The notes under the pieces were generated by a model that searched no databases, was not told the origin of the DNA, and saw only the letters and a list, made by a program, of their open reading frames with translations. A DNA stretch of 64,000 bases. Source: Polyangium spumosum. GTDB lineage: Bacteria; Myxococcota_A; Polyangia; Polyangiales; Polyangiaceae. The stretch's first letter is position 1, and the number at the start of each line of letters is the position of its first letter. The position numbers were made by a program, and so were the translations under genes. The stretch is from assembly GCF_009649845.1 (NCBI RefSeq), contig NZ_WJIE01000004.1:620001-684000 (forward strand). The letters are read 5' to 3'. This document shows, one piece after another, positions 34,630 to 43,232 of the stretch.

Positions 34630-36345
34630 GTGAAGAGGACGCCCGAGGGCCAGGAACGAGACAGCGACGCGGACGCGGAAGCCGAAGCGGAAGAAGCGGA
34701 CGCCGACGACGATCGCGGCGAGCCCGATCCCGACGCCGCCGATCCGCCCTGGAGACGCCCGCCCGCCGAGACGCTGCGCGACTGGCTCGCGGGTGCGCCT
34801 CTGCCGCGGCCCGTGCACCTCGTGCTCGGCCTCGTGCTTCCGGCGGTCGTGCTGCTCGTGAACGCGGGGCGCGTCCTGTCGTTCACCATCGACGACGCGT
34901 ACATCTCCTATCGATACGCCCGGAACCTCGCGCGGGGGCTCGGCCTCGTCTACAACGCCGGCGAGCGCATCGAGGGCTACACGAACTTCCTCTGGACCGT
35001 GATCCTCGCGGGCGCGATCAAGATCGGCCTCGATCCCGACGTCACGGCGAAGGTCCTCGGCGCGGGCTCCGCGCTCGGCGCGCTCGTCATGATGTACCGC
35101 CTCTCCGATCGGCTCCGACCGCTCGCGGCGGCGCCTTGCCTCGCGACCTGGCTCGCCGCGACGACCGTCGTCTTCTCGGGGTACGCCGTCTTCGGCCTCG
35201 AAACCGCGTTTTTCGTCTTCCTCCTGCTCGCGGGTACGTGGCTCTTCCTCCGCGAGATCGAGCCGGGGTCGACGAGAGCGCTGCCCTGGTCGGGCCTGGT
35301 CTTTGGCCTCGCGGGCATCACGCGGCCCGAGGCGCCTGCCTTCGTCGGGTTGCTGATGCTCGTCCTGCTCTTCGGGCGCGAGACGTTCGGCACGAAGAAC
35401 GGCCTCTTGCACGTCCTGCGCGCGCCGGGTGGCTTCTTCGGCAAGCAGAACCTCTTGCGCGGCGCGGCGTTCGTCCTGCCCGTCGGCGCGCACCTCGCCT
35501 TCCGGCGCGCCTACTACGGTACGTTCGTGCCGAACACGTTCTCGGCCAAGACGGGCAACTGGTCGGCGCAGCTCGACGGGGGCAGCGCGTACGTCAGGGA
35601 CTACGTGTTTCACGCGGGGCCGGTGCTCTACCTCGGGATCTTCGCCATCGCGATCGGCCTGGTCGCGCGGCGCCGTGACCTGCTCGCCGTCTCCGCGATC
35701 GCGCTCTTCGTGCTCGGCTACGTGATCGCCGTCGGCGGCGACTGGATGCCGTTTTATCGCTTCATGGCGCCGTTCGAGCCCTTCGCCTTCCTGCTCGTCT
35801 GCGTCTCGGCGCGCGTGATCGTCGACCGCAGGAGCCAGGCCGCGAACGTCGCGCTCGCCGCCTTCCTGACGGTCGCCTTCTCCTTGCGGATCGGGAACAT
35901 GCACGTCGCGCAGCGCCAGATCGTCGAGAAGGAGGAGCGGTTCTGGAAGATGGCCGCGGGCGGCACCACGAAGTGGCTGCTCGAGAACGGGCAGCCCGGC
36001 GAGATCGCGATCGGCGACATCGGGTACGTCGGGTACGCGACGGACTACCCCATCCTCGATCTGCTCGGCCTCGTCGATCCGGTCATCAGCAAGCTCGAGG
36101 GCGGCTACACGCGCAAGCTCGGCCCGGGCTTCACCGATCGGCTCTTCGACAAACGCCCGCCCTACGTTCTGATCATCTCCTCGAACATCGACTGCAAGCA
36201 CCCGTCTGTCCCGGGATCGCAGGTGATCTACCGCGATCGGCGCTTCCTCCCGGCCTACGAGATCGCGGGCCGCGTGCCGCTCGACGCGGGCTTCGCCTGG
36301 TGCATCTACCGTCGCAAATCGACGCCCGGCACGCGGGCGCCCTGA
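34630..36345 (+). CDS. GT-C-type polytopic glycosyltransferase (paralogue B)
   Basis: A 571-residue protein, GTG start, with a very acidic cytoplasmic N-terminus (DSDADAEAEAEEADADDD). The rest is collinear with the divergent neighbour: FTIDDAYISYRYARNLARG, GERIEGYTNFLW, TRPEAPAF, FRRAYYGTFVPNTFSAKTGN, VGGDWMPFYRFMAPFEPF and GDIGYVGYATDYPI. About ten TM helices. Same predicted chemistry as paralogue A; the two differ mainly at the N-terminus. The gene pair looks like a duplication followed by, or accompanied by, inversion. Confidence 0.82.
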   Translation: MKRTPEGQERDSDADAEAEAEEADADDDRGEPDPDAADPPWRRPPAETLRDWLAGAPLPRPVHLVLGLVLPAVVLLVNAGRVLSFTIDDAYISYRYARNLARGLGLVYNAGERIEGYTNFLWTVILAGAIKIGLDPDVTAKVLGAGSALGALVMMYRLSDRLRPLAAAPCLATWLAATTVVFSGYAVFGLETAFFVFLLLAGTWLFLREIEPGSTRALPWSGLVFGLAGITRPEAPAFVGLLMLVLLFGRETFGTKNGLLHVLRAPGGFFGKQNLLRGAAFVLPVGAHLAFRRAYYGTFVPNTFSAKTGNWSAQLDGGSAYVRDYVFHAGPVLYLGIFAIAIGLVARRRDLLAVSAIALFVLGYVIAVGGDWMPFYRFMAPFEPFAFLLVCVSARVIVDRRSQAANVALAAFLTVAFSLRIGNMHVAQRQIVEKEERFWKMAAGGTTKWLLENGQPGEIAIGDIGYVGYATDYPILDLLGLVDPVISKLEGGYTRKLGPGFTDRLFDKRPPYVLIISSNIDCKHPSVPGSQVIYRDRRFLPAYEIAGRVPLDAGFAWCIYRRKSTPGTRAP

Positions 36346-36565
36346 TGCATTCCGTACGAGCGTCCAGGCCGTACCCGACACGGCCCTCCGGAGATCGTGA
36401 CACCCGAACGAGGGGGATCCTGAATTGATCCCGGCGGGTGGCGTGAGCGAACCTCTTCGCTAGAGTTCCTTCACCGAAAGCGTGGAGGCGCCGCGTAGAT
36501 CACGCGGAAAACCTCCGGGGAGGAAAAGCTTGGGAGCGAGCGCTTCAGTGCATGCGAGGGGATCG

Positions 36566-38380
36566 ATGCTCCGCGCGCACCGGGCGGCCGGGCACCATAC
36601 GGGGCGGGTCCTGCTCGTCGAGGACGAGCCGGATCAGGCTGCGATCTTGGAGGCCGTGCTGCGGCACGAGGGGCTGGACGTCCTCGTCGCTTCGAGCGGC
36701 GAGCAGGCCCTCGAGATCCAGCACCGGACGCCCGCGGACGTGCTCGTGACCGATCTGAACCTCCCCGGGATGACCGGCATGGATCTCATGCGTCGGCTCA
36801 CGCCTCCGACGGACGACGAGGCGCACAAGACGACCACGCCCGCGCCCGCCGTCGTGGTCGTCACGGGGTCGGGCTCGGTCTCGAGCGCGGTCGACGCGCT
36901 CAAGCTGGGCGCGGCCGACTATCTGCAGAAGCCGCTCGATCCCGCGCGGCTCGTGTCGCTCGTGCGTGAGCTCCTGTCCTCGGACAACGTCCGCGAGGCC
37001 GAGGGCGAGGACGACGACGCGACGGCCGGGCCGCTCGTGTTCGAGGGCATGGTGGGCGGATCGCGCGGCATGCGCGAGGTCTTCGCCCGGATCGACCGGG
37101 TCGCGTCGACGATGGCGCCGGTCTTGATCGTGGGCGAGAGCGGCACGGGCAAGGAGCTCGTGGCGCGCGCGATCCACAACCGCAGCCCGCGCAAGAACGG
37201 CCCGTTCATCCCCGTGCACACGGGCGCCATCCCGCGCGAGCTCATCGGCAGCGAGCTCTTCGGCCACGAGAAGGGCTCCTTCACCGGCGCCTTCTCCTCG
37301 GCCGAGGGCAAGTTCGAGGCGGCCACGGGCGGCACCGTCTTCCTCGACGAGGTCGGCACGATGGACAGCGCCGTGCAAGTGAGCCTCTTGCGCGTCCTCG
37401 AGACCTACCGCTTCACGCGCGTCGGCGGCCGCAAGGAGATCGAGGCCGACGTCCGCATCGTCGCCGCGACGAACAAGGACCTGCTCGATCTGGTGGACGA
37501 CAACGTCTTCCGCGAGGATCTCTACTACCGCCTCAACGTCTTCACGATCACGCTGCCCCCGCTGCGCGAGCGCGTGGAGGACATCCTGCCGATCGCCGAG
37601 CGCTTCCTCGTGAAGTTCGCGAAGCGGTACGGCACGCCCGCGCGTCGCTTCTCGGAGGGCGCGATCCAGCGGCTCTACGTGCACGACTGGCCGGGCAACG
37701 TGCGCGAGCTTCGCAACGTCGTCGAGCAGACGGCGCTGTTCGCCGCGGGCGAGATCGTCGCGCCGGAGGAGGTCCAGATCGGCCAGGGCCGCATCGAGCG
37801 GCGCACGGGCCGTCGCTCGCACCACGACCTCCAGGTGCAGCCGAGCCAGCCGCACCCGGAGCCGGAGCATCCCACGCCGCCCGCGCCGATCACGACCACG
37901 CCGCCGCCGGCGCTCGCCGAGGCCGAGGGGCGCGAGCCGCCGCCTTCGCTCGTCGAGCCGCCGCCGACGTCCGTGTCCCCGTCGTTCGCCCAGCCGCCGA
38001 TCCGCGCGACGGCGCCCTCGTCGCCGCACGACCTCGAGGCGCGGGAAGGCGGCGAGCGCGGCGAGCACCCGCTCGTCCTGCGTTTGCCCGTGGGCACGCG
38101 CCTCGCCGACGCCGAGCGCAAGTTGATCCTGCTGACGCTCGAGGCCGTGCGCGGCAACAAGCAGCGGGCGGCGCGCGTGCTCGGGATCAGCCGGCGTGGC
38201 CTCTACTCGAAGCTCCAGGCGTACGGCGAGCACGTGGGCAGCCACGAGGCCCCCGAGGCGCAAGAGGCCGAGGGCCCGCAAGACAGCGCCGAGGAGACAC
38301 CCGCGCCCGCCTCGGAAGAAGCCCCGAGCGTGCCGAGCGCCCCGGCCGACGCGCTCGACGCGGGCCGCTGTCTCTCCTGA
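36566..38380 (+). CDS. Sigma-54-dependent response regulator (NtrC type)
   Basis: A 604-residue protein. The receiver domain (about 13-140) has acidic pocket ED20, phospho-acceptor D63 (LVTDLNLPG) and KPLDPARL. The AAA+ domain has GESGTGKE, the sigma-54 loop as GSFTGA (usually GAFTGA), FLDEVGTMD and DWPGNVREL. A Pro/Glu-rich linker leads to a Fis-type HTH (RGNKQRAARVLGISRRGLYSKL), followed by an acidic tail. The ATG at 36566 follows AGGGGATCG; an upstream ATG at 36482 in frame is possible. No sensor kinase gene is adjacent, so it is an orphan here. Confidence 0.93.
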   Translation: MLRAHRAAGHHTGRVLLVEDEPDQAAILEAVLRHEGLDVLVASSGEQALEIQHRTPADVLVTDLNLPGMTGMDLMRRLTPPTDDEAHKTTTPAPAVVVVTGSGSVSSAVDALKLGAADYLQKPLDPARLVSLVRELLSSDNVREAEGEDDDATAGPLVFEGMVGGSRGMREVFARIDRVASTMAPVLIVGESGTGKELVARAIHNRSPRKNGPFIPVHTGAIPRELIGSELFGHEKGSFTGAFSSAEGKFEAATGGTVFLDEVGTMDSAVQVSLLRVLETYRFTRVGGRKEIEADVRIVAATNKDLLDLVDDNVFREDLYYRLNVFTITLPPLRERVEDILPIAERFLVKFAKRYGTPARRFSEGAIQRLYVHDWPGNVRELRNVVEQTALFAAGEIVAPEEVQIGQGRIERRTGRRSHHDLQVQPSQPHPEPEHPTPPAPITTTPPPALAEAEGREPPPSLVEPPPTSVSPSFAQPPIRATAPSSPHDLEAREGGERGEHPLVLRLPVGTRLADAERKLILLTLEAVRGNKQRAARVLGISRRGLYSKLQAYGEHVGSHEAPEAQEAEGPQDSAEETPAPASEEAPSVPSAPADALDAGRCLS

Positions 38381-38608
38381 GCCTGCCCTCGACGTCTCGC
38401 GAGCCTGCCCGGCGGGGGTCCACCTCGTCGGCCGGGCTCGCTCGCCGTTTTGCGCGCTCCCTTCCTTGGGCGGGTTGCTTTTGACGCTCTTGCAAGCGCT
38501 TTTTTGGGTTGGACCTCAAGAAATTGCACGTGGAGACGAATTTTTGGCAAATTCGAGTCTTCCTCGTGGCTGATACGTCAGGAAAGGTCCGAAACGACGG
38601 GGCGCCCT

Positions 38609-38630
38609 GGTAGAGTCTTCTACCGAAGAC
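38609..38630 (+). promoter_or_regulatory. Two overlapping, mutually exclusive inverted repeats
   Basis: GGTAGA-GTCT-TCTACC (38609-38624) overlaps GTCTTC-TACC-GAAGAC (38615-38630), so only one hairpin can form at a time. It lies 42 bp upstream of the zinc-ribbon/GYF gene and contains TAGAGT, the -10-like element seen elsewhere in the window. Confidence 0.4.
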
Positions 38631-38671
38631 CGACCGCGGGTAAACAGTCGACCCTCCGAACCAGACGCGAC

Positions 38672-39961
38672 ATGAAGATCACCTGCCAATCTTGCCAGTC
38701 GAAGTACACGGTTTCGGACGAGAAGGTCCAAGGCAAGACCGTCAAGATCAAGTGCCGTAAGTGCGGCGCGACGATCCTCGTCAACAGCAGCGGGGCGACC
38801 ACGACGAACGCCGACGCCGCCTCGGCCGCCGGAGCCGAAGAGGCCGCGGCGACGGACGGCGGGTCGTACCAGGTCAACGTGGCCGAGGGCGATCAGCGAA
38901 CGATGTCGCTGCAAGAGATCGTCCAGGCCTACAACAGCTCGGTCATCACCGCAGACACGTACGTCTGGGCCGATGGCATGGGCGACTGGCAGCCCCTCGG
39001 CCAGGTGCCGGCGATCGTGGACGCGCTCAACGCGGCCGCGCAAGGCGCGAGCGCGCCGCCGCCTGCCCCCGAGCCCGCGCGAGCCGCCGTCAAGAAGGAC
39101 GCAGCGCGCGGCGGAGCGCGGGACCTCTTCGGCACCGACGGGTCCAGCCAGGACGTGTCGACGAGCGCCTCGAGCTTCGGCGGCTCCTCCCGCGCAGCCG
39201 CGCCCGTGCGCATCGGCGCCGGGCCCAAGGAGGAGCAGTCGGCGCTCTTCTCGCTCAGCGCCCTGACGAACCGCGCCGCCTCGTCGTCGTCGTCGGCCGC
39301 GAGCAGCCTCGGCAGCCTCGGCGCGCTGGCGTCGTCGCCGGCGAAGTCGATGAACACCGAGGACTCCGGCCTCATCGACCTGAAGGCCCTCGCAGCCGGC
39401 GCGGCCGCGCCTCCGGCGGCGAGCGCCGCGGCGAGCTTGCTCGGCGACTCGGGTGGCTTGTTCGAGCTCGCGGCGCCGCCCGTCACGGCGCCCGCCGCGG
39501 CGCCGATCCCGATGCCCGAGGAGGCCAAGCCCCAGAAGAACCGCACGCCGCTCTTCATCGGCATCGGCGCGCTCGTCGCGGTGGGCGCGATCGTCGGCGC
39601 GTTCATGGTCATGAAGGGTGATCCGCCGCCGGAGCAGCCGGTGGCGACCTCGGCCGCGCCGGTGAACACGCCGCCTCCGCTCGAGACCGCGCCGCCGGCC
39701 CCGACGCCGTCGGTGGCCGACACCGCGACGCCCGAGGCCAGCGCGTCCGCGGTCGCCGCGACGACGAAGACGGGCGGCACGACGAAGACGGGCGGCACGA
39801 CGAAGACGGGCGGCACGACGACGAAGACAGGCGGCACGACGAAGACGGGCGGCGGCACGGCGCCGCCGGCCACGGCCAAACCCACGCCCAAGCCGAGCTC
39901 CTGCGGCTGCGCGCCGGGTGATCTCATGTGCGCCATGCGCTGCTCTGCCAAGGGCAAGTGA
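38672..39961 (+). CDS. MJ0042 zinc-ribbon plus GYF-domain protein with TM segment
   Basis: A 429-residue protein. Residues 1-38 form an MJ0042-type zinc ribbon (CQSCQSKY ... KCRKCGATI). About residues 65-120 are a GYF_2 domain (MSLQEIVQAYNSSVITADTYVWADGMGDWQPL). A Ser/Ala-rich linker precedes one TM (LFIGIGALVAVGAIVGAFMVM, about 290). A Pro/Ala linker with TKTGG repeats follows, ending CGCAPGDLMCAMRC. The N-terminal pair matches the regulatory end of the myxobacterial motility protein GltJ/AgmX, where these domains bind MglA. This protein lacks the TonB-like C-terminus, so it is a short relative at best. Confidence 0.82.
   Translation: MKITCQSCQSKYTVSDEKVQGKTVKIKCRKCGATILVNSSGATTTNADAASAAGAEEAAATDGGSYQVNVAEGDQRTMSLQEIVQAYNSSVITADTYVWADGMGDWQPLGQVPAIVDALNAAAQGASAPPPAPEPARAAVKKDAARGGARDLFGTDGSSQDVSTSASSFGGSSRAAAPVRIGAGPKEEQSALFSLSALTNRAASSSSSAASSLGSLGALASSPAKSMNTEDSGLIDLKALAAGAAAPPAASAAASLLGDSGGLFELAAPPVTAPAAAPIPMPEEAKPQKNRTPLFIGIGALVAVGAIVGAFMVMKGDPPPEQPVATSAAPVNTPPPLETAPPAPTPSVADTATPEASASAVAATTKTGGTTKTGGTTKTGGTTTKTGGTTKTGGGTAPPATAKPTPKPSSCGCAPGDLMCAMRCSAKGK
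39764..39852 (+). repeat. Coding tandem repeat, 15-bp units
   Basis: Five copies of a 15-bp unit (ACGAAGACGGGCGGC and near variants, one with an extra ACG) encode the TKTGG repeats near the end of the GYF protein. Likely to vary in copy number between strains. Confidence 0.8.
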
Positions 39962-39972
39962 ACCCGAAGGGA

Positions 39973-40006
39973 GGGGGCTCCCGACGCCCGGACAAACGGA
40001 GCCCCC
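39973..40006 (+). terminator. Possible factor-dependent hairpin after the GYF gene
   Basis: GGGGGCTCC (39973-39981) pairs with GGAGCCCCC (39998-40006) across 16 bases, starting 12 bp after the stop. No T tract follows. It separates the GYF gene from the thioredoxin-like gene. Confidence 0.4.
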
Positions 40007-40038
40007 CTCAACGTCTCCTCGTTCGTCTCTCCAAACAT

Positions 40039-40554
40039 TTGATCCACAACCGCGCGTTTTTCCTCGCGGCTTGCCTCGTCGCGTGCGGAGCGCGTCCGCC
40101 GGAGGCGCCTCCGGTCGTGGCGATCCCCGGCGACGCGCCGGCCCCGGTCGCCGCCGCCGCGCCGCGCGACGACCCGAAGCCTCCGCCTCGGATTCGGCCG
40201 TGGGTGTGGGAGACGGACGAGCCGCGGGCCCGCGCGCGTGCTTCGCGGGAAGGTTTGCCGCTGCTCGTCCACCTCTCGGCCGACTGGTCCGCGGCTTCGC
40301 TCATGATGGCGCGCGAGGTCTGGTCCGATCCGCGTATCCTTCTTCAGCGCACGCCCCTCGTGGCGCTGCGCATCGATCTGACGGACGGGTCGGCGTCACC
40401 CGACGCCGAGCTCTGGGCCGAGCGGTACGGCGCGCGCGTCGTGCCGACGACGATCGTGTTCGACGCCGAGGGGCGCGAGGTCGCGCGTATCGACGGCGCC
40501 TGCACCGTGGAGGACGTCCTCGCGGCGATCGGGCGCGCCGCGGCCGATCCCTGA
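40039..40554 (+). CDS. Thioredoxin-fold lipoprotein lacking redox cysteines
   Basis: From a TTG at 40039 the product is 171 residues with a lipoprotein signal (IHNRAFFLAACLVAC). The body matches the DsbD-gamma/thioredoxin_7 pattern: PLLVHLSADW, then the active-site position, EVWSDPRI, and a cis-Pro region VVPTTIVFDAEGREV. The expected WCxxC is WSAAS: both cysteines are Ser (S84, S87), read from codons tcc and tcg. It cannot do thiol chemistry at that site. No ATG/GTG fits the signal; a longer in-frame reading from 39928 would overlap the previous gene. It precedes the DUF3570 cassette. Confidence 0.72.
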   Translation: MIHNRAFFLAACLVACGARPPEAPPVVAIPGDAPAPVAAAAPRDDPKPPPRIRPWVWETDEPRARARASREGLPLLVHLSADWSAASLMMAREVWSDPRILLQRTPLVALRIDLTDGSASPDAELWAERYGARVVPTTIVFDAEGREVARIDGACTVEDVLAAIGRAAADP

Positions 40555-40562
40555 AGGAGAGC

Positions 40563-40592
40563 TTGTCCCTGTTTCCCGGGCCCGGTTATGAT
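40563..40592 (+). promoter_or_regulatory. Sigma-70-like promoter TTGTCC-N18-TATGAT
   Basis: TTGTCC (40563-40568) and TATGAT (40587-40592) are 18 bases apart, 20 bp before the ATG at 40612. The -10 overlaps the alternative ATG at 40588, which argues that 40612 is the real start of the haem lipoprotein gene. Confidence 0.55.
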
Positions 40593-40611
40593 GGCGAGCC
40601 TCCCCGGTACC

Positions 40612-41148
40612 ATGCTCGATCGCTCATCCATCCTCCTTCTCGCCGCGCTTGCGGCGCTCCCCATGGCGGTCGCCGGATGCGCCACCGAGGAGATCCCGCC
40701 CTACGGCGATCCGGCGAAGGTCGTGGGGGGCTCCGGGCCTTCCTCCTCGGCGGCAGGCGGCAGTTGCATGGCCGATCCCAATTGCGGGGTCAGCTTCGCG
40801 ATGCAGGTCGCGCCGCTGCTCGACGGAGCCCCGGGCCGGTGCACCGACGCCGCGTGTCACGGTGCCGGGGTCGAGCCGCCGCAGCTCACGCCGAACGACC
40901 CGAAGAAGCTCCGCGAAGAGCTGCTCGCGATCACGTTGCCCGCGGGGCCGTACGTCGCGTGTGGTGATCTCCCGAGCTCGTCGCTGCTCTGCAGCATCCG
41001 GACGGAGATGGGTGTGACGAAACCTCCGAACTGCTTCCCGCTCATGCCGAAGGTCGACGAGGACGACGCGGTCGCCGACGCGCGGCTCACGCAGGCGCAG
41101 TACGACATCATCGAGGAGTGGATCCTGTGCGGCGCGCCCGACAACTGA
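40612..41148 (+). CDS. Lipoprotein with a C-x4-CH haem-type motif
   Basis: A 178-residue protein with lipobox MAVAGC near residue 20 and a Ser/Gly linker. CTDAACHGAG follows near residue 78. C-x4-C-H sites of this type are common in secreted cytochrome-like lipoproteins of Myxococcota and Planctomycetes. The second half (ITLPAGPYVACGDLPSS...YDIIEEWILCGAPDN) is the usual C-terminal capping region. Its 3' end overlaps the next gene by about 22 bp. First gene of the coupled DUF3570 cassette. Confidence 0.75.
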   Translation: MLDRSSILLLAALAALPMAVAGCATEEIPPYGDPAKVVGGSGPSSSAAGGSCMADPNCGVSFAMQVAPLLDGAPGRCTDAACHGAGVEPPQLTPNDPKKLREELLAITLPAGPYVACGDLPSSSLLCSIRTEMGVTKPPNCFPLMPKVDEDDAVADARLTQAQYDIIEEWILCGAPDN

Positions 41149-43232
41149 TCCGCGCGTTCTTGTTGCCGGCGGCCGTCTTCGCGCTCGTCGGGCTCACGGA
41201 CGCAGGGCCCTCGTTCGCGGGGGACAAGGACGCCGACGGCCTCGTCGCGGTCGCCGAGGCGATGAACGAGTTCGTCGAGGGCAAGTACGACAAGGCCCTC
41301 CAGCGGCTCGGTGCGGCGCTCAGGGCGTGCAAGGGCAAGGCCTGCGAGCCGAGCGTGCGCGCCGAGATCCACATGGCGATGGGCGTCGTGCACGGCGCGG
41401 GCAAGAAGAAGCTCGACGCGGCGAAGCAGTCGTTCGAGGCGGCCCTCCAGGAAGACCCCAAGGTCAAGCTCGACAAGCAGTGGGCGACGAAGGACCTCGA
41501 GAAGACCTACGCCGAAGCGCGGCAGATCCTCGGCCCTTCGCGCCCGCCGCCGACGAAGCAGCAGATGGCCTCGGTCAGCGCCGCGGAGGCCGCGCTCGCC
41601 CAGAAGGACTGGAGCGGGTGCATGCAGACGCTCATCGCCGAGATGGCGACGTCGAGCGAGTTCGCCGCGGGCAAGCTGATGCTCGCGAAGTGCCAGGACG
41701 TCGGTGGCCTCCTGCTCGAGGCCGCGGCGGACGCGCAGATCGCGTCGAAGTACGCGGAAGAAGAGAACAACCCCGGCGTCGTCGACGAGGCCAAGGCGCT
41801 GCTCGAGAAGCTCAAACTCGACACGCCCACGATCACCTTGCAGATCCCGAGCTCGTGGAGCGACGTCGAGATCAAGATCGACGGCGTCGCCATCCCGAAG
41901 GAGAAGGTCAAGCAGCCGATCCCGCACAACCCGGGCAAGGCCACGATCGAGGCCAAGGGCAAGCGCGGCAAGTTCCCCGCGCAGTACAAGACGACCGAGG
42001 CGTTCGATCGCGGCGAGCAGATCACCGTCAACGTCGATCAGGGCGGCGCGGGCGGGAACAACAGCGCCGTCTTCCAGTGCATGCAGGCCGCGCGCACGCC
42101 GGCCGACATGCAGCGCTGCATCGACACCGGCGGCAAGGGGCGCGGCTTCACGCTGAGGGCCGGCCTCGAGACGATGTTCTACACCGACACGCTGAACACC
42201 ACGGTCGTGTCGCCGGCCGCGTACGTCTCCGGCGAGAACCCGACCGCGGGCTGGCAGGTGGGCGGCAGCTTCGTCGTCGACGTCGTCAGCACGGCCTCGC
42301 CCGACATCGTGGCGACGGCGTCGCGGCGCTGGAACGAGACACGTTACGCGGGCTCGCTCTCGGGTGACTTCAAGGTCAAGACGGTGAAGGTCGGCTTGAA
42401 CGGCGCGGTCTCGGTCGAGCCGGACTACCTCGCGCGCAGCGTCGGCGTCGCGTTGAGCACGGACCTCAAGAGCAAGATGGTCACGCCGACCCTCGCCTAC
42501 AACCTCGGCTTCGACGTGCTCAGCCGCGCGGGCACGCCGTTCGAGGTCTTCTCCGAGGACATCATGCGGCACACGATCGACGCGGGCGTCTCGCTCGTGA
42601 TCGATCCGAGCACGATCGTCGTCGTCGGCGGCACGGCCGAGCTCGTCTTCGGCGACACCTCGAAGCCCTACCGTCACATCCCGATGTTCACGCAGGCGGT
42701 CGCCTCGCGCGTCCCGCTCGGCGCGACGCGCCAGGTCGTGAGCTCGAACCGCTTGCCCTTCGCGCCGCTCGAGCAGCTCCCCACCGAGCGCAGCCGCTTC
42801 GCGCTCGTCGGCCGCGCGGCCAAGCGCTTCGACAAGACCACGATCCGCGGCGACGAGCGGGTCTACGTCGACACGTGGGGGCAGATGGCGAGCACCACCG
42901 ACGCGCGCTTTTTCTTCGACGTCAACGACGACCTGCGCGTCGGCAGCCACCTGCGCTTCAACATCCAGTCGTCGGTCGACTTCTGGAAACGCGCCTACAT
43001 CGCGGAGCAGACGGCGGCGGGGTGGAACGTCCCCCAGTACCGCACGAGTGATCGCGAGCTCGGCGCGCTCATGGGCTTCACGCTCGGCGCGAACGTGAGG
43101 TACGCGCTCGCCCGGGTGCTCTCGGCGCAGCTCCAGGTCGAGGGCCTCTACAACCAGTACTTCGACCACATCTACGTCTTCAACCGGTTCGGTTTGTTCA
43201 CCGCCGCGACCCTGGAGCTGGAGGTCGATTGA
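41127..43232 (+). CDS. TPR-like periplasmic domain fused to a DUF3570 outer-membrane barrel
   Basis: A 701-residue protein (GTG at 41127, GAGGAG eight bases upstream; GTG 41118 also possible). Signal peptide, then TPR-like helices (AEAMNEFVEGKYDKALQRLGAAL; AAKQSFEAALQEDPKVKL) to about residue 220. A PEGA-like beta segment follows (VEIKIDGVAIPKEKVKQ). From about 330 the protein is a beta-barrel: LETMFYTDTLNTTVVSPAAYVSGEN, VDVVSTASPDIVATASRRWNETRY and repeated amphipathic strands to the end. The VDVVSTASPD..SASxRWxETR motif is that of DUF3570 barrels. It overlaps haem lipoprotein genes at both ends. Confidence 0.82.
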   Translation: MRRARQLIRAFLLPAAVFALVGLTDAGPSFAGDKDADGLVAVAEAMNEFVEGKYDKALQRLGAALRACKGKACEPSVRAEIHMAMGVVHGAGKKKLDAAKQSFEAALQEDPKVKLDKQWATKDLEKTYAEARQILGPSRPPPTKQQMASVSAAEAALAQKDWSGCMQTLIAEMATSSEFAAGKLMLAKCQDVGGLLLEAAADAQIASKYAEEENNPGVVDEAKALLEKLKLDTPTITLQIPSSWSDVEIKIDGVAIPKEKVKQPIPHNPGKATIEAKGKRGKFPAQYKTTEAFDRGEQITVNVDQGGAGGNNSAVFQCMQAARTPADMQRCIDTGGKGRGFTLRAGLETMFYTDTLNTTVVSPAAYVSGENPTAGWQVGGSFVVDVVSTASPDIVATASRRWNETRYAGSLSGDFKVKTVKVGLNGAVSVEPDYLARSVGVALSTDLKSKMVTPTLAYNLGFDVLSRAGTPFEVFSEDIMRHTIDAGVSLVIDPSTIVVVGGTAELVFGDTSKPYRHIPMFTQAVASRVPLGATRQVVSSNRLPFAPLEQLPTERSRFALVGRAAKRFDKTTIRGDERVYVDTWGQMASTTDARFFFDVNDDLRVGSHLRFNIQSSVDFWKRAYIAEQTAAGWNVPQYRTSDRELGALMGFTLGANVRYALARVLSAQLQVEGLYNQYFDHIYVFNRFGLFTAATLELEVD

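Noticed and set aside
36545-38281. Long reverse-strand frame opposite the sigma-54 regulator
   Set aside because: Arg/Ala/His-rich shadow of a GC-rich gene; no motif, and the forward strand has a clear response regulator.
39764-39852. CRISPR-like or regulatory tandem repeat
   Set aside because: The 15-bp units are in frame and encode TKTGG repeats in the GYF protein.
40588-40611. Upstream ATG at 40588 as start of the haem lipoprotein
   Set aside because: It overlaps the TATGAT -10 element; the ATG at 40612 gives a normal lipoprotein signal.
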